Positions 6,601 through 16,368 of a DNA stretch of 28,530 nt are shown piece after piece. Location: the NCBI GenBank assembly GCA_004556745.1, contig SFFY01000028.1, forward strand, positions 1 through 28,530, in the 5' to 3' direction. The stretch is from Bacteroidales bacterium. GTDB lineage: Bacteria; Bacteroidota; Bacteroidia; Bacteroidales; Bacteroidaceae. The notes under the pieces were generated by a model that saw nothing but the letters and a program-made list of their open reading frames with translations, made no database searches and was not told where the DNA came from. How positions within the stretch are numbered: position 1 is the first letter of the stretch; every line of letters begins with the position of its first letter. The position numbers were made by a program, and so were the translations under genes.

Positions 6601-7461
6601 ATGAGACAACTTAAGATTAACAAAAGTATCACCAACCGCTCGAGCGCGGCACTGGACAAGTATTTAGTTGAAATCGGACGAGAAGAACTTATTTCCACAG
6701 ATGAGGAGGTAGAGCTGGCGCAACGCATTCACAAGGGCGACCAAGAAGCCCTCGAACGCCTCACTAAAGCAAACCTGCGCTTCGTGGTCAGTGTGGCAAA
6801 GCAATACCAGAACCAAGGTCTCGCGCTCAACGACCTGATCGACGAGGGCAATCTTGGACTGATTAAGGCAGCGCAGAAGTTCGACGAGACGCGCGGTTTC
6901 AAGTTTATCTCATACGCCGTTTGGTGGATTCGTCAAAGCATTTTGCAGGCCATCTCGGAGCAAAGCCGCATTGTGCGCATGCCGCTCAATCAGGTAGGTT
7001 TCCAGAGCAAGCTTACGAAAGCCATTGTGAACTTTGAGCAGGAATTTGAGCGCCGCCCCTCCGTGCAGGAATTGGCCGACCTGCTTGATACGGACATCGC
7101 TAAGGTTCAGGAAGCCCTCGGTACGAACGGCAAGAAGGTTTCTGTGGATGCCCCTTTCCAAGACGACGACTCCAACTGCCTTATTGACATCATGACGGAC
7201 GATTCCGCTCCCGGCACTGATATTCTTATGGAGAAGGAATCTCTCTCTGCCGACCTCGATGCCGCCCTCTCCACGCTCACGGATCGCGAGAAACAGGTGC
7301 TGAAAATGCTCTTCGGCATCGGGCGCAACGAGATGACGGCCGAAGAAGTGGCCAACTCGCTCAACCTCACCCGCGAGCGTGTGCGCCAAATCAAGGAACG
7401 CGCCCTGCGCCGCCTCCGCGAGGCCGAAAACATCAATATCCTGATTAAGTATTTGGGATAA
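6601..7461 (+). CDS. rpoD: Primary RNA polymerase sigma factor (RpoD/SigA type)
   Basis: The 286-aa protein is the short Bacteroidetes form of the primary sigma factor; it lacks region 1.1 and the long non-conserved insert. Region 1.2 begins at DKYLVEIGREELIS. Region 2 follows (ANLRFVVSVAKQYQ, LNDLIDEGNLGLIKAAQKFD, FKFISYAVWWIRQSI), then region 3 (RMPLNQV... RRPSVQELADLL), and region 4 with its HTH (LTDREKQVLKMLFGI, TAEEVANSLNLTRERVRQIKERALRRLR). I chose MRQLKINKSITNRSSAALDKYL as the start; a 13-residue in-frame extension overlaps the promoter. It should recognise the TAnnTTTG / TTTG promoters seen in this window. A perfect terminator follows, so it is probably monocistronic. Confidence 0.95.
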   Translation: MRQLKINKSITNRSSAALDKYLVEIGREELISTDEEVELAQRIHKGDQEALERLTKANLRFVVSVAKQYQNQGLALNDLIDEGNLGLIKAAQKFDETRGFKFISYAVWWIRQSILQAISEQSRIVRMPLNQVGFQSKLTKAIVNFEQEFERRPSVQELADLLDTDIAKVQEALGTNGKKVSVDAPFQDDDSNCLIDIMTDDSAPGTDILMEKESLSADLDAALSTLTDREKQVLKMLFGIGRNEMTAEEVANSLNLTRERVRQIKERALRRLREAENINILIKYLG

Positions 7462-7480
7462 AAATAGAAGTACATACATG

Positions 7481-7521
7481 CCAACGCCCCCACTCCTTAT
7501 TGCAAGGAGTGGGGGCGTTGG
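7481..7521 (+). terminator. Strong hairpin terminator of rpoD
   Basis: A perfect 18-bp stem begins CCAACGCCCCCACTCCTT, has a 5-base loop, and is followed by TATTATTATAA. It lies 19 bases after the stop codon. The long stem may also stop transcription from the convergent helicase gene. Confidence 0.85.
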
Positions 7522-7588
7522 TATTATTATAACTCTAAGCAGCGTGCGGGCGACTGAATGCGTGTCCGCCTGCGCGGCTTTATGATTT

Positions 7589-8926
7589 TTATTCGCCTTT
7601 GTTAGGCTTCCCCTGCTGCGGGGTTTTGCGGCGGCCGCCTTTTGGTTTGCCGCCCTGCTTGTTTTGGGGTTTGCCTTTATGGCGGTCGCCCTGTCCGCGT
7701 CCTCTTCCGCCTCTTCCTTTCCGTCCGTCGGCATTGCGCGGCGCAGACTGGGGCGGTTTTTGCACGCCCTCGGGCAAGGCATTGCGGCGTATCTTCTCGC
7801 CGAGGAGTTTTTCGATGCCCAAAAGCGCGTAGCGGTCGCGTTCGCCCACCAGCGTAAAGGCCTTGCCGGCGCGGCCGGCGCGGGCGGTGCGCCCGATGCG
7901 GTGGATATAGTCTTCGGCATCGTGCGGCGCATCGTAGTTGATGACCATCGTGATGTCGTCGATGTCAATGCCGCGTGCCACGATGTCGGTCGCCACAAGC
8001 ACCTTGATGTGGCGGGCGCGGAAGCGCTGCATCACCTCGTCGCGGTCTTTCTGGTCGAGGTCGGAGTGCATTGCCGCCACGTCCTCGTAAGTCCTGGCAA
8101 GCACGGCGGCGAGTTCCTTTACTTTCATTTTAGAAGAAGCGAACACGATGACGCGCTCGGGCGGGTTCTCGGCGAAGATATGGCGGATAACGCGCGTCTT
8201 GTCGGTGTCGCGGCACACGTAGACGCTGTGGTCGATCTTCTCTGCCGGCTTCGACACGGCGATGTTTATTTGCTGCGGGTTGCGCATGATGGACGTGGCG
8301 AGCTGCTCGATGCGCGGCGGCATGGTGGCAGAGAAGAGAATGGTTTGGCGCTCCTTCGGCATCGCCGCTGCAATGGTGAGGATATCTTCCGAAAATCCCA
8401 TGTCGAGCATACGGTCTGCCTCGTCGAGAATGAGGTGCGTGGTGCGGCTTAGGTCGAGTGTGCCGAGGCTGAGGTGCGTGATGAGGCGGCCGGGCGTGGC
8501 GATTACGATGTCTGCGCCGGCAGAGAGGCTGCGGCGCTCCTGTTCGTAGCGCGTACCGTCATTGCCGCCGTAAACGGCCACGCCGTTGATGTCAAGATAA
8601 TACGAAAAGCCTTGCAGGGCCTGGTCGATTTGCCGCGCCAGTTCGCGCGTGGGTGCCATGATGAGGCAGTTCACGGCATCGGCGGGGTGGCTTTCGCGGC
8701 GCAACAGCGTGAGCATCGGCAGGAGATAGGCGGCGGTCTTACCGGTGCCGGTCTGCGCGATACCGATCACGTCGCGTCCCTCCAAGAGGGGCGGAATGCA
8801 CTGTGCCTGAACGGGCGTGCATTTCTCGAAACGCATGTCATAGAGCGCGTCGAGCACTTCGTCGCTCAGGTCGAGGTCTTCAAAATAAACGGTTTCTTCT
8901 TGTGTCGTATCTTTTTCTGTATCCAT
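7589..8926 (-). CDS. DEAD-box ATP-dependent RNA helicase (RhlE-like)
   Basis: The 445-aa protein has the full DEAD-box set: a Q motif region (YFEDLDLSDEVLDAL... TPVQAQCIP), motif I AQTGTGKT, Ia PTRELA, Ib TPGR, II DEAD, III SAT, then the helicase C domain with VATDIVARGIDI and HRIGRTARAGR. After about residue 385 it has a disordered tail rich in Gly, Lys, Arg and Pro, the kind that binds RNA in RhlE and related helicases. It is expected to unwind short RNA duplexes during ribosome assembly or mRNA turnover. It starts 9 bases after the lptG stop and is probably the last gene of the lon-tgt-lptG transcript. Confidence 0.93.
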   Translation of the reverse strand: MDTEKDTTQEETVYFEDLDLSDEVLDALYDMRFEKCTPVQAQCIPPLLEGRDVIGIAQTGTGKTAAYLLPMLTLLRRESHPADAVNCLIMAPTRELARQIDQALQGFSYYLDINGVAVYGGNDGTRYEQERRSLSAGADIVIATPGRLITHLSLGTLDLSRTTHLILDEADRMLDMGFSEDILTIAAAMPKERQTILFSATMPPRIEQLATSIMRNPQQINIAVSKPAEKIDHSVYVCRDTDKTRVIRHIFAENPPERVIVFASSKMKVKELAAVLARTYEDVAAMHSDLDQKDRDEVMQRFRARHIKVLVATDIVARGIDIDDITMVINYDAPHDAEDYIHRIGRTARAGRAGKAFTLVGERDRYALLGIEKLLGEKIRRNALPEGVQKPPQSAPRNADGRKGRGGRGRGQGDRHKGKPQNKQGGKPKGGRRKTPQQGKPNKGE

Positions 8927-8935
8927 AAATCTTTA

Positions 8936-10105
8936 TTATTGCGGCGTGCGTCGGTAGAGCACGAATGCGATGATGGCGAATAATATGTTGGGAATCCACA
9001 CTGCTATCATTGCCGGCAGTCCGGCGTTGAGGGCGAAGGTGGAAGAGATGGTTTGGAAGAGGATATAGGAGAAGCTCAGCGCGATGCCGATGCCGATGCT
9101 CGTGCCCATGCCGCCCTTGCGCTTCTCGCAGGAGAGGCTCACGCCGATGAGGGTGAGGATAAAGGCGGCAAAGGGCATGGCAAAGCGCTTGTGGTATTCC
9201 ACCTCGAAGGTACTGATGCCCGCCGCGCCGCGCAACCGCTGGCGGTCGATGAACTCGCTCAGTTGCGGCACGGTCATCGTTTCCTGCTGCCCGCGCACGT
9301 AGAAGAAGTCCTTCGGTTCCATTATTATTATTGTGTCGAGCCGCTCGCCGCTGGTGATTTCCTCGCGCATTCCTTTCAGCGTGCGTATGGTGTAATAGCG
9401 CAGCGTCCAGCTGAAACGGCGGGCCGAGAGCGTGTCGTACTGGATATTCTGCGCCGTGAGGTGCGACACGAGTTTTTTGTTTACAAACTTGTCCAGCGAA
9501 AAGCCGTAGCCGCTCTTGTTGGTGTTGTCGAAGTGGGTGATATATGCCACCACGCCCGTGTCTACCTGCATCTGCACGTTGTCGACGGCGGTGATGTCGG
9601 TCTTCTTCTTGATGTAGGTGTTCTCAAAGTTCACGCGCTCCACGTTGCCGCGCGGAATGACATACGCCCCGAGCATAAAGGTACAGAGGGCGATGAGCGC
9701 GGCGGAATAGAAGTACGGGCGGAGCAGGCGCTTGAAGCTCATGCCCGTGGACTTCATGGCAATGATTTCGGAGTTGTCGGCCAGCTTTGAGGTAAAGAAG
9801 ATGACGGCGATGAAAACAAAGAGCGGGCTGAACAGGTTTACGAAATACGGCACGAAGTTCAGGTAGTAGTCGAACACCACCTGCTGCCACGTAGCGTTGC
9901 TCGAGGCAAACTTATCAATCTTCTCGTTGTAGTCGAAGATGATGGCAATGACTACGATGATGGCGATGAGGAAGATATACGTGCTCAGGAACTTGCTGAT
10001 GATGTAGCGGTCAATGCGCCTGATGCGATAGTGCTCTATCACAGCCGCCACGGCCCGCCATATCTTTCGGGGCATTTTCTTAATTGCATTCAGGGATTTG
10101 CGCAT
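8936..10105 (-). CDS. lptG: LptF/LptG-family permease
   Basis: The 389-aa inner-membrane protein belongs to the YjgP/YjgQ family, which with LptB forms the ABC transporter pulling lipopolysaccharide out of the inner membrane. It shows an N-terminal helix (ISKFLSTYIFLIAIIVVIAI), then NLFSPLFVFIAVIFFTSKLA, the conserved SEIIAMKSTGMSFKRLLRP loop, a periplasmic domain of about 150 residues, and three C-terminal helices. Family members with this topology are called LptF or LptG, and I cannot separate the two with certainty. The start is ambiguous: Met at 10135 would overlap the end of the RelE-like gene, so I prefer 10105 (MRKSLNAIKKMPRK). In related genomes it normally follows tgt directly. Confidence 0.88.
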   Translation of the reverse strand: MRKSLNAIKKMPRKIWRAVAAVIEHYRIRRIDRYIISKFLSTYIFLIAIIVVIAIIFDYNEKIDKFASSNATWQQVVFDYYLNFVPYFVNLFSPLFVFIAVIFFTSKLADNSEIIAMKSTGMSFKRLLRPYFYSAALIALCTFMLGAYVIPRGNVERVNFENTYIKKKTDITAVDNVQMQVDTGVVAYITHFDNTNKSGYGFSLDKFVNKKLVSHLTAQNIQYDTLSARRFSWTLRYYTIRTLKGMREEITSGERLDTIIIMEPKDFFYVRGQQETMTVPQLSEFIDRQRLRGAAGISTFEVEYHKRFAMPFAAFILTLIGVSLSCEKRKGGMGTSIGIGIALSFSYILFQTISSTFALNAGLPAMIAVWIPNILFAIIAFVLYRRTPQ

Positions 10106-10118
10106 CTTATTTACAGAG

Positions 10119-10466
10119 TTAAACTTCAACGCCATTCATAGACAGAATCTCATCTATTTGTTTATCGCTAATAGATTCTAATTCACCTTTATCATAAATA
10201 TAATGCAGCCCAATCTCTGTTTCTGTCTCAGAAAGAAGTAAATCAAGAGTTATAATTCTTGCGCCATGGCTTTTCCCTTTGCCTTTTGAGGCAATAGCCA
10301 TACGAAATTTCCTTTTACCATCTCCCAAAATTACTCCACCAGAGTCTGGATTTTGTAAAAGGTCATCACAAAATTTCTTGAAATCACTTTTAAGCGAAGG
10401 GTATTTTTTCGCCAAACGCTTAAATTCTTTTTGAAACTTTGGATAGGTAACTATCTTATAATTCAT
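10119..10466 (-). CDS. RelE/ParE-family toxin-like protein
   Basis: The 115-aa basic protein begins MNYKIVTYPKFQKEFKRLAKKYPSLK, the usual opening of RelE/ParE toxins. A central strand (RKFRMAIASKGKGKSHGARIIT) with several Lys, Arg and His could contact RNA or gyrase. The C-terminal strands (IGLHYIYDKGE) also fit. Its start overlaps the stop of the upstream antitoxin-like gene by 11 bases, the usual layout of such pairs. Both genes are clearly more AT-rich than flanking tgt and lptG, and the pair lies between those two genes. The toxin role and target are inferred; no activity can be read from sequence. Confidence 0.82.
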   Translation of the reverse strand: MNYKIVTYPKFQKEFKRLAKKYPSLKSDFKKFCDDLLQNPDSGGVILGDGKRKFRMAIASKGKGKSHGARIITLDLLLSETETEIGLHYIYDKGELESISDKQIDEILSMNGVEV

Positions 10467-10716
10467 TTAGAAAGTCATTTAAAGGTGTGCCTTTGATTTT
10501 TCCAGCCTTAGCGTCTTCCATTTGCTTACAAACCTCCTCAATATCCTTTCGAAATTCTTGTATTGATTTTTGGTCAGTGCATACAACAGAAGATGCTACT
10601 TTTTGCGCCATAATGCGTTTAAGCGACCTAAGAGCTTTCTTCATGTAATTCTCATCGTCAGCAATATAGCTTAGACACTGAAATACCTGTGCATTAATTG
10701 TAGAATTTGTATTCAT
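10456..10716 (-). CDS. Antitoxin-like partner of the RelE/ParE-like protein
   Basis: This 86-aa protein (MNTNSTINAQVFQCLSYIADDENYMKKAL...) is placed where antitoxins of RelE/ParE systems lie. The N-terminal part looks helical, and the C-terminal part (EEVCKQMEDAKAGKIKGTPLNDFLNEL) resembles the extended tail that wraps the toxin in many antitoxins. I cannot assign it to a named DNA-binding family by eye. It starts 33 bases after the tgt stop, so it may be transcribed both from the tgt operon and from a local promoter; an AT-rich stretch (TTTTATAATATTTTAG) just upstream is a candidate. Confidence 0.75.
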   Translation of the reverse strand: MNTNSTINAQVFQCLSYIADDENYMKKALRSLKRIMAQKVASSVVCTDQKSIQEFRKDIEEVCKQMEDAKAGKIKGTPLNDFLNEL

Positions 10717-10749
10717 CGCTAAAATATTATAAAATCAGAAATAAGTCTA

Positions 10750-11880
10750 TTACAGTCTTCTGCCAAGCCGCTCTACCATGTCTTTTTTCCACGTCGCGAA
10801 GTCGTCGGCGAGGATATGCTTGCGCGCTTCGCCCACGAGCCAAAGGTAGAAGGCGAGGTTGTGGATACTGGCTATTTGCATGGCGAGGAGTTCTTTGGCT
10901 TTGAAGAGATGGTGCAGATAGGCGCGGCTGTACTGCGTGTCCACAAAGGCGTGGCCGCTGGGGTCTACGGGCGAGAAATCGTCCGCCCACTTGGCGTTGC
11001 GCATGTTGAGCACGCCCTCGGCGGTGAAGAGCATGGCGTTGCGACCGTTGCGCGTAGGCATCACACAGTCGAACATATCCACGCCGCGCTCAATGGCTTC
11101 GAGGATATTTATCGGCGTGCCCACGCCCATGAGATAGCGCGGGCGGTCAGTGGGCAGTATGTCATTGACCACTTCAATCATCTCGTACATCTTTTCCGCC
11201 GGCTCGCCCACTGCCAGTCCGCCGATGGCGTAGCCCTCCGCGCCAAAGTCGCTCATGAACTTGGCACTCTCGCGGCGCAGTTCGGGATAAACGCAACCCT
11301 GCACGATGGGGAAAAGCGCCTGACTGTAACCGTATTTCGGCTCCGTTTCATGAAACCGCTTCCAACAGCGTTTCATCCAGCCGTGCGTCAGGTCGAGGCT
11401 CTTGCGGGCGTAGGCAAAGTCAGCCGTACCCGGCGGGCACTCGTCGAAAGCCATCATGATGTCCGCGCCGATGGTGCGCTCAATGTCCATCACCTTTTCG
11501 GGCGTGAAGAAATGCTTGCTGCCGTCGATGTGGGAGCGGAACTCGCACCCTTCTTCCGAGAGCTTGCGTATGCCCGTGAGGGAAAACACCTGAAACCCGC
11601 CGCTGTCGGTGAGCATCGGGCGGTCGAAGCCGTTGAACTTATGCAGGCCGCCGGCCTTTTCTATAATGTCCAGGCCGGGCCGCAGGTAGAGGTGATAGGT
11701 GTTGCCGAGGATAATCTGCGCCTTGATGTCGTCTTTGAGTTCGCGCTGGTGCACGCCTTTCACGCTGCCGAGCGTGCCCACGGGCATGAATATCGGCGTT
11801 TCAATCTTGCCGTGGTCGGTTTCGATGATGCCGGCGCGGGCATTGCCGCTGGCGAGGGTATGTTGGAGGGTAAAGTTCAT
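10750..11880 (-). CDS. tgt: tRNA-guanine transglycosylase without the zinc cysteines
   Basis: The 376-aa TIM-barrel enzyme exchanges G34 of GUN anticodons for a queuosine precursor. Visible motifs are TPIFMPVGTLGSVKGV, ILGNTYHLYLRPG, the catalytic LTDSGGFQVFSL, IVQGCVYPELRR, AIGGLAVGEP, and the second catalytic region DMFDCVMPTRNGRNA. Compared with E. coli Tgt, the C-x-C-x-x-C zinc site is missing: the aligned segment DPSGHAFVDTQYSRAYL has Gly, Ala and Asp instead, although the later His (SIHNL) remains. I believe this loss is shared by other Bacteroidetes, but that is from memory. The start is ATG at 11880 rather than the TTG at 11895. It is co-oriented with lon and lptG. Confidence 0.95.
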   Translation of the reverse strand: MNFTLQHTLASGNARAGIIETDHGKIETPIFMPVGTLGSVKGVHQRELKDDIKAQIILGNTYHLYLRPGLDIIEKAGGLHKFNGFDRPMLTDSGGFQVFSLTGIRKLSEEGCEFRSHIDGSKHFFTPEKVMDIERTIGADIMMAFDECPPGTADFAYARKSLDLTHGWMKRCWKRFHETEPKYGYSQALFPIVQGCVYPELRRESAKFMSDFGAEGYAIGGLAVGEPAEKMYEMIEVVNDILPTDRPRYLMGVGTPINILEAIERGVDMFDCVMPTRNGRNAMLFTAEGVLNMRNAKWADDFSPVDPSGHAFVDTQYSRAYLHHLFKAKELLAMQIASIHNLAFYLWLVGEARKHILADDFATWKKDMVERLGRRL

Positions 11881-11886
11881 TATTTG

Positions 11887-11918
11887 AGTAGACAAGTAGA
11901 CGAGTAAACGAGTAGACG
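11887..11918. repeat. Tandem 8-bp repeat, four units
   Basis: The plus strand shows AGTAGACA, AGTAGACG, AGTAAACG, AGTAGACG in direct succession, followed by AG. It occupies almost the whole lon-tgt spacer, 7 bases before the tgt start codon. Copy number could vary by slippage. Confidence 0.8.
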
Positions 11919-11926
11919 AGATAAAT

Positions 11927-14452
<2,526 letters not shown>

Positions 14453-14485
14453 ATATATTATATGTATATTAGGCGTAAATTGCTG

Positions 14486-14493
14486 CAAATTTA
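14486..14493 (-). promoter_or_regulatory. -7 box of lon
   Basis: The minus strand reads TAAATTTG, matching TAnnTTTG, 33 bases before the lon ATG. No clear -33 TTTG is seen. Confidence 0.5.
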
Positions 14494-14540
14494 CGACTTT
14501 AATATAAGATAAGCGGCATTTTTGCTCTGTGCAGACACAA

Positions 14541-14575
14541 AAAAAGCGGCGCGAAATCGTTTCGCGTCGCTTTTT
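14541..14575 (-). terminator. Terminator of tRNA-Ser
   Basis: A 16-bp stem with one mismatch (AAAAAGCGGCGCGAAA / TTTCGCGTCGCTTTTT) has a 3-base loop, directly after the tRNA 3' end on the minus strand. The run of A on the plus strand gives a U-rich tail on the minus transcript. Confidence 0.85.
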
Positions 14576-14576
14576 G

Positions 14577-14664
14577 CGGAAAGTGAGGGATTCAAACCCC
14601 CGGTACAGCAAAGCCGTACAGCGGATTTCGAGTCCGCCCCGATCGATCACTCCGGCAACTTTCC
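14577..14664 (-). tRNA. tRNA-Ser (anticodon CGA)
   Basis: The 88-base class II tRNA has acceptor arms GGAAAGT / ACTTTCC and discriminator G. The anticodon stem GCGGA / TCCGC encloses the loop CTCGAAA, with anticodon CGA reading UCG serine codons. A long variable arm (GTACGGCTTTGCTGTAC region) and the T arm (GGGGGTTTGAATCCCTC) are present. CCA is not encoded, consistent with the cca gene at 26894. A terminator follows immediately. Confidence 0.95.
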
Positions 14665-14690
14665 TTGATTATAGTTTGCTTTTTGCAGTG

Positions 14691-14721
14691 CAAAATTACG
14701 CATTTTCCCGATACCGCCCAA
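14691..14721 (-). promoter_or_regulatory. Promoter of tRNA-Ser
   Basis: On the minus strand a TTG (14721-14719) is followed after 20 bases by TAATTTTG (14698-14691), a full -33/-7 pair. It ends 26 bases before the tRNA. Confidence 0.65.
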
Positions 14722-14858
14722 TTTTATCGTAAAAAAAATGGCGGAGAATCGAAATATGGCCTGCTGGAAGGGAAACGTGCAAATGGTTTTTGTGGATATA
14801 TTGCCCCGACATTGCGCCGCGCTGTCCCTTGACAGCCCGTGGCACACCTGGGCGCGTT

Positions 14859-14889
14859 TTGGCGGAACGGGCAGTTTGTTTTATCTTTG
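14859..14889 (+). promoter_or_regulatory. Promoter-like pair without a downstream gene
   Basis: TTG (14859-14861) and TATCTTTG (14882-14889), separated by 20 bases, form a well-spaced Bacteroidetes promoter. The only structure downstream is a terminator-like hairpin beginning 8 bases later. Confidence 0.5.
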
Positions 14890-14896
14890 CATCAGC

Positions 14897-14938
14897 AGAA
14901 AGAGGAAGAGCGCAGGCTTTTCCTCTTTCTTCGTTTTT
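14897..14938 (+). terminator. Terminator-like hairpin directly after a promoter
   Basis: A perfect 11-bp stem (AGAAAGAGGAA / TTCCTCTTTCT) with a 12-base loop is followed by TCGTTTTTA. With the promoter just upstream, it would define a transcript of only about 40-45 bases, or act as an attenuator. Confidence 0.5.
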
Positions 14939-14983
14939 AGGGCAAACTATCTTATATGAGAGGCAAAAACTATCCTATATGAG

Positions 14984-15035
14984 CGTAAAAATTATAAGCA
15001 GGCTCGTAAAAATTTGCTTGGGGATAATTTTTACG
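14984..15035. repeat. Long AT-rich hairpin
   Basis: Outer arms CGTAAAAATTAT (14984-14995) and ATAATTTTTACG (15024-15035) are perfect complements; inner arms AAGCA / TGCTT extend the stem. Just upstream, ACTATCTTATATGAG and ACTATCCTATATGAG form a direct repeat. No gene is attached. Confidence 0.7.
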
Positions 15036-15300
15036 ATGTGCTTGAAAGTTGAATTCTCCTCGGTTTCCGTGGAAATTTTCTCGGAGCAAATATCCGCTTT
15101 CTTAATTATCCATAAATCTTTCCGCCGCGCCGCCTTAACGATTGCAAACGCAGTTTTCACTCTCTGCGCAGGGCGTGAAGCGGCATTAACAAGTTTTGGA
15201 TTTTCCCTTTCTTGTATAGAGTAAGCATCGGCACGGAAGTATTGGCACAGAGGGTTGATAGCAACAGGTATAGCCTACCCGTAGTTTGCAATAGGTGACA
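15036..15300. other. Gene-free stretch between hairpin and REP cluster
   Basis: No credible gene is seen. One near copy of the palindrome from the sigma-gene region (TCTGCGCAGG) is at 15164-15173. From about 15266 the sequence (TAGCCTAC, TTTGCAATAG) already shares words with the far end of the REP cluster. Confidence 0.45.
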
Positions 15301-15523
15301 AGTGCCTGGAAGGCACTACGGAGCGCAGCGACGGTAACCGGGCACGAAGTGTCCGGATAAGCGATACGAGGACGTAGTGCCTGGAAGGCACTACGCCAAA
15401 GGACTTGTATCTTTATACATCGCCACAGGCGTACTGCCTTCCAGGCAGAATCTTTGCAATAGCCTAATCCGAGGACTACGTCCCCGGTTACCGTCGCTAC
15501 GCTCCGTACTGCCTTCCAGGCAG
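15301..15523. repeat. REP/REPIN-like palindrome cluster
   Basis: Four small palindromes of the type TGCC-TGGAA-GGCA or its complement occur at 15301-15317, 15376-15392, 15434-15448 and 15509-15523, two in each orientation. The second extends to a 9-bp stem each side (15373-15395). Around them, 31-base arms at 15312-15342 and 15483-15513 are complementary in 29 positions. Paired, inverted REP units are the usual architecture of REPINs mobilised by RAYT transposases. No RAYT gene is present here. Confidence 0.8.
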
Positions 15524-15553
15524 TTAATACCTAATCCTTTCTGTAACGCAATA

Positions 15554-16366
15554 TCACTTCACCATTATCCCCGAATAGATGCGGCCGGAGCGGATGCCGA
15601 GGCGGCGGGCAGAGAAGAAGCGGGCATAATGGGTGTAGGTGCAAATGCCGCAGGCGCAGATGTTTTCCAGAGAAAGGCCGGCGGAAAGAAGGGATAAGGT
15701 GTTGGCGGCCACGAGGTCGATGTGCGGCGTGAGTGTCGGCAGAGTGGGAGAGGGGAGCAGGCGGCAAATGGCGCGGGTGTCGAAACCGGCGGCGGCAAAG
15801 GCGGCAACGACTTCTTCGCCCACCTCGAAACTTTCCTGCATGATGCACGGACCAATCGCTGCTTTGAGTTCAGACGGCTTGGTGCCGAAGGCGGCAGACA
15901 GTTCAGCAATAGTTTTTTCAACAATACGCGCCACCGTGCCGCGCCAGCCGGCGTGAACGGCGGCTATTGCGCCGTGCGTGGCATCGAAGAGCAGGATGGG
16001 GACGCAGTCGGCCGTGGAAATGCCGATGCACACGCCGCGCTCGGCAGTGATGAGCGCGTCGGTGTCGTCGAGCAACGCCGTTTGTTCGCAGGGAGAAAGG
16101 GAGAAGAAAGAAGAAGAAACGAGCCTGACGTGGTCGGAATGCGTCTGGCGCGGCAGCAGCAGGCGGTCGTCGGCAATGTTTAGTTTTTCGGTGAGCCATT
16201 TGCGGCATTGCGTCACGTGCTCCGTGCTGTCGCCGCAATAGTGTGTGGCGTTAAAGCCCGCGTAGGCGGCATCGGGGCGGAGCGTTGCGGCATCGGTGTC
16301 GCCGTCGTCGCGCATCGTGCTGAATGCCACTACGTTTTCCTTGTCGAAAATAGGATATTCCAACAT
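15554..16366 (-). CDS. pgeF: PgeF/YfiH-family polyphenol oxidase-like protein (laccase domain)
   Basis: The 270-aa member of the YfiH/PgeF (Cu-oxidase_4) family carries the expected metal site: His in PRQTHSDHV, Cys in STADCVPILLFD and His in AAVHAGWRGTV. Family proteins have been described both as purine-nucleoside-active enzymes and as peptidoglycan editing factors; which applies here cannot be read from sequence. IGPCIMQESFEVGEEV and the C-terminal CTYTHYARFFSARR are also typical. The ORF runs upstream inside holA, but MLEYPIFDKENVVAFSTMR at 16366 is the natural start, two bases after the holA stop. The two genes are therefore translationally close and probably co-transcribed. The REP cluster lies just beyond its 3' end. 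Confidence 0.93.
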   Translation of the reverse strand: MLEYPIFDKENVVAFSTMRDDGDTDAATLRPDAAYAGFNATHYCGDSTEHVTQCRKWLTEKLNIADDRLLLPRQTHSDHVRLVSSSFFSLSPCEQTALLDDTDALITAERGVCIGISTADCVPILLFDATHGAIAAVHAGWRGTVARIVEKTIAELSAAFGTKPSELKAAIGPCIMQESFEVGEEVVAAFAAAGFDTRAICRLLPSPTLPTLTPHIDLVAANTLSLLSAGLSLENICACGICTYTHYARFFSARRLGIRSGRIYSGIMVK

Positions 16367-16368
16367 GC

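Noticed and set aside
14453..14650. N-terminal extension of Lon to 14650
   Set aside because: It would read through the tRNA-Ser gene, its terminator and the lon -7 box.
14738..15224. Plus-strand ORFs between tRNA-Ser and the REP cluster
   Set aside because: They run through a promoter, hairpins and repeats, have no family features and differ in composition from true genes nearby.
15301..15523. CRISPR array
   Set aside because: The repeated units occur in both orientations at uneven spacing and are short palindromes; no cas genes are present.
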